Under the pieces are notes generated by a model. The model was not told the origin of the DNA, did no database searches, and was given only the letters and a program-made list of their open reading frames with translations. Positions 62,658 to 64,000 of a DNA stretch of 64,000 nucleotides are shown piece by piece (the first letter of the stretch is position 1; every line of letters starts with the position of its first letter). Source of the stretch: Prochilodus magdalenae (Eukaryota; Chordata; Actinopteri; Characiformes; Prochilodontidae); the NCBI GenBank assembly GCA_024036415.1, contig JAMWET010001089.1, positions 1,277,501-1,341,500 of the forward strand. Direction: 5' to 3'. The translations under genes were made by a program, and so were the position numbers.

Positions 62658-62969
62658 TGTTGGATGAGCCTTACATTCTTTAGCATGGACATGCTTATTT
62701 TGTTGCCTTAAAACTGTACTATGGGCTCTCTCCAGAACTTTGGCATGGAGTAGTATATCACAGAGGACAATGTGCTCTGTATGTTTGCTGAAAGTCTCCA
62801 TGTCTTCAGAAAGCCTCGAAAGGACTTGCGAGGAAGTATGTAAGGTGTGGAAGTAATGGCATTCTCCAGACCCTGTGGAAGGGCTGTTTATTGATGAAAG
62901 AAGAGCAATGCAAACCACAACTTCGCTTAAATGAAGACTGGCCGCATTTACACAGGAAGGGACCAAAAA
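62658..62969 (+). promoter_or_regulatory. pde4d: Probable 5' leader of the PDE4D3 exon with overlapping uORFs
   Basis: This is the likely untranslated part of the D3 exon. It is preceded by a very strong acceptor-like signal, a pyrimidine-rich run at 62621-62654 ending in GCTTCAG at 62651-62657, so the exon may start at 62658 as a second 5' exon. Several ATGs precede the main start. One uORF begins at 62894 and ends at 62986, overlapping the D3 start in another frame. A nine-codon uORF runs 62908-62934, with its TGA overlapping the in-frame ATG at 62931. This arrangement suggests translational control. Exon boundaries are inferred from sequence only. Confidence -1.
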
Positions 62970-63016
62970 ATGATGCAAGTCAATAATTTCCCATTCAGGA
63001 GGCATTCCTGGATATG
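62970..63016 (+). CDS. pde4d: PDE4D3-type isoform-specific 5' coding exon (coding part)
   Basis: Encodes the short N-terminus of the PDE4D3 isoform, MMQVNNFPFRRHSWI, 15 residues plus two bases. Mammalian PDE4D3 begins almost identically, with His rather than Gln at position 3. The PKA site Arg-Arg-His-Ser with Ser13 is intact, so activation of this isoform by PKA is expected to be kept. In mammals the same short N-terminus also docks to the anchoring protein mAKAP. The exon ends ATATG before donor GTGAGT, the same TG phase-2 end as the PDE4D5 exon 56 kb upstream, so the two are mutually exclusive starts joined to the same downstream exon. An in-frame ATG at 62931, directly preceded by a stop, would add 13 residues (MKTGRIYTGRDQK). 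I prefer 62970 because it matches the known isoform start and has A at -3. Confidence -1.
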
Positions 63017-64000
63017 GTGAGTGCTGTTCTCTCTTACTCAAAGGCTGTGGGGGATAAAAGAGTGTATTGGTATTGTGTTTGTGTGTTTTGGATTATAACA
63101 TCATGATATCCTGCGCCAGGTCAATCTTATTTATAGACCAGGCTTATACACAGATGAGCTCTGAGATTTATATTAATCCTGAAGCAGACGTCCGCTTCGT
63201 GAAAGCATGGCCACAGCAAAGGCTCGCTGGCTGCACTGAGTTAGAAGAGGGTAGATGGGGTTGAGGCCTATCTGTCGCTTCCTATCACAGCTGGCAGCGC
63301 TCCACCACAGGCCCATGTCTTTGTCAGCTCAATGCGCTTCAGAGCTTCTGGAGGTCTACCGACCGGCATTTTCCATTACATTTGGGTCAAATATTCCGAA
63401 CAATGATCCAGGAATGAGGCATGTCAGGAATGAGAATGTGTATTCCTATACTATAGTCTACATCATAACACAGGCTGTATTGTTAAAAGGAACTAAAAAT
63501 GTTTTTCTGAAAATCTTGTTTTTTATTAAATCTATTTGACCACAATTATTAGATCCTTAAATGTTATAATTTGAATAAATAGGAAATGATCACCTGCACT
63601 AATGTTGCCAACTTTCTAGGTTCACTAACATGCAGTGGCCATACTTTTTAGGGAGGCTGTAGCAGCAGTAGGTAGTTCGTGTCTACTGTACAGTTTTAAA
63701 AGCTGCCACTTTTTTTTCCAAAATGATTATCACTGGGTTAACATTCCTGCACCATTTAGTTCAGTAGATCCCTATTCCCAATAGATCCACATATGTGAGT
63801 CTTGTGAATTTCCCCACTGTGGGACTAATAAAGGATTATCTTATCATATGACCATCAGCCAATAGTGGTAATAAAGTGATTCATGGTACCGAATCCACCT
63901 GGATGATTCCTGAGAATTTTTCTGTGGGACAATTACTGACTAATTCTTTGTCAAGTAAATCTCCCAGCTTTTGTTCAAGGTGTGGCCCACATTTTCCTTA
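63017..64000. other. pde4d: Intron after the PDE4D3 exon
   Basis: Starts with donor GTGAGT. No acceptor followed by the FDVDNG-type UCR1 coding sequence is present, so the shared exon lies beyond the window. Contains a LINE tail near 63805. Confidence -1.
63805..63850 (+). mobile_element. LINE 3' tail
   Basis: TGAATTTCCCCACTGTGGGA followed by CTAATAAAGGATTATCTTAT is the plus-strand version of the terminus seen at 40150. Short 3'-only insertion. Confidence -1.

Noticed and set aside
62508..63041. 177-codon minus-strand frame across the D3 exon
   Set aside because: Antisense shadow of the D3 leader and exon, whose T/C tract gives a lysine-rich run in reverse.

Overview
This window looks like teleost fish chromosomal DNA, probably an otophysan such as a characiform, though the species cannot be fixed from the sequence alone. 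The evidence is a low gene density, many Tc1/mariner, hAT, SINE and LINE remnants with fish-type ends, abundant microsatellites, and two short vertebrate exons bounded by consensus splice donors. There are no bacterial operons and almost none of the long reading frames are genes.

The window lies inside pde4d, the cAMP-specific phosphodiesterase 4D gene, read on the + strand. Two alternative isoform-specific 5' coding exons are recognisable. The PDE4D5-type exon is at 6554-6837 and encodes a 94-residue N-terminus ending in QRRFTVAHT. The PDE4D3-type exon has coding part 62970-63016 and encodes MMQVNNFPFRRHSWI. Both end in TG just before a GT donor, so both join in the same phase to the shared UCR1 exon, which lies beyond base 64000. 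The order D5 then D3 agrees with mammals. Everything between is one large intron, about 56 kb within the window. It is also promoter territory for D3.

Layout: 1-6553 is upstream flank or intron of longer isoforms, with two TA-flanked MITEs and a Tc1 relic. 6554-6837 is the D5 exon, followed at 7740-8488 by a minisatellite with a higher-order pattern. 10-21 kb is rich in Tc1-like relics, including a Tc1 copy split by a MITE. 24-32 kb holds further Tc1 relics, a hAT element with a recognisable target duplication and a foldback repeat present twice. 33-41 kb holds tRNA-derived SINEs, a LINE tail, a near-intact tRNA-Lys and a 532-bp Tc1 deletion derivative with perfect 31-bp ends. 41-59 kb is mostly unique intron with scattered SINEs and a few GC-richer blocks that may be conserved regulatory DNA. 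61.5-63.0 kb is the D3 promoter and leader, with possible untranslated-exon splicing and nested uORFs.

The most interesting signal is at 35651-35682: a long pyrimidine tract, AG, then immediately GTAAGC, near the middle of the large intron and in unique sequence. This is the form of a recursive splice site, with a possible 74-nt RS-exon ending at 35750. Inclusion of that exon after the D5 exon would place a stop codon at once. No wholly new protein system is visible, and the other findings are repeat architecture and candidate regulatory elements.
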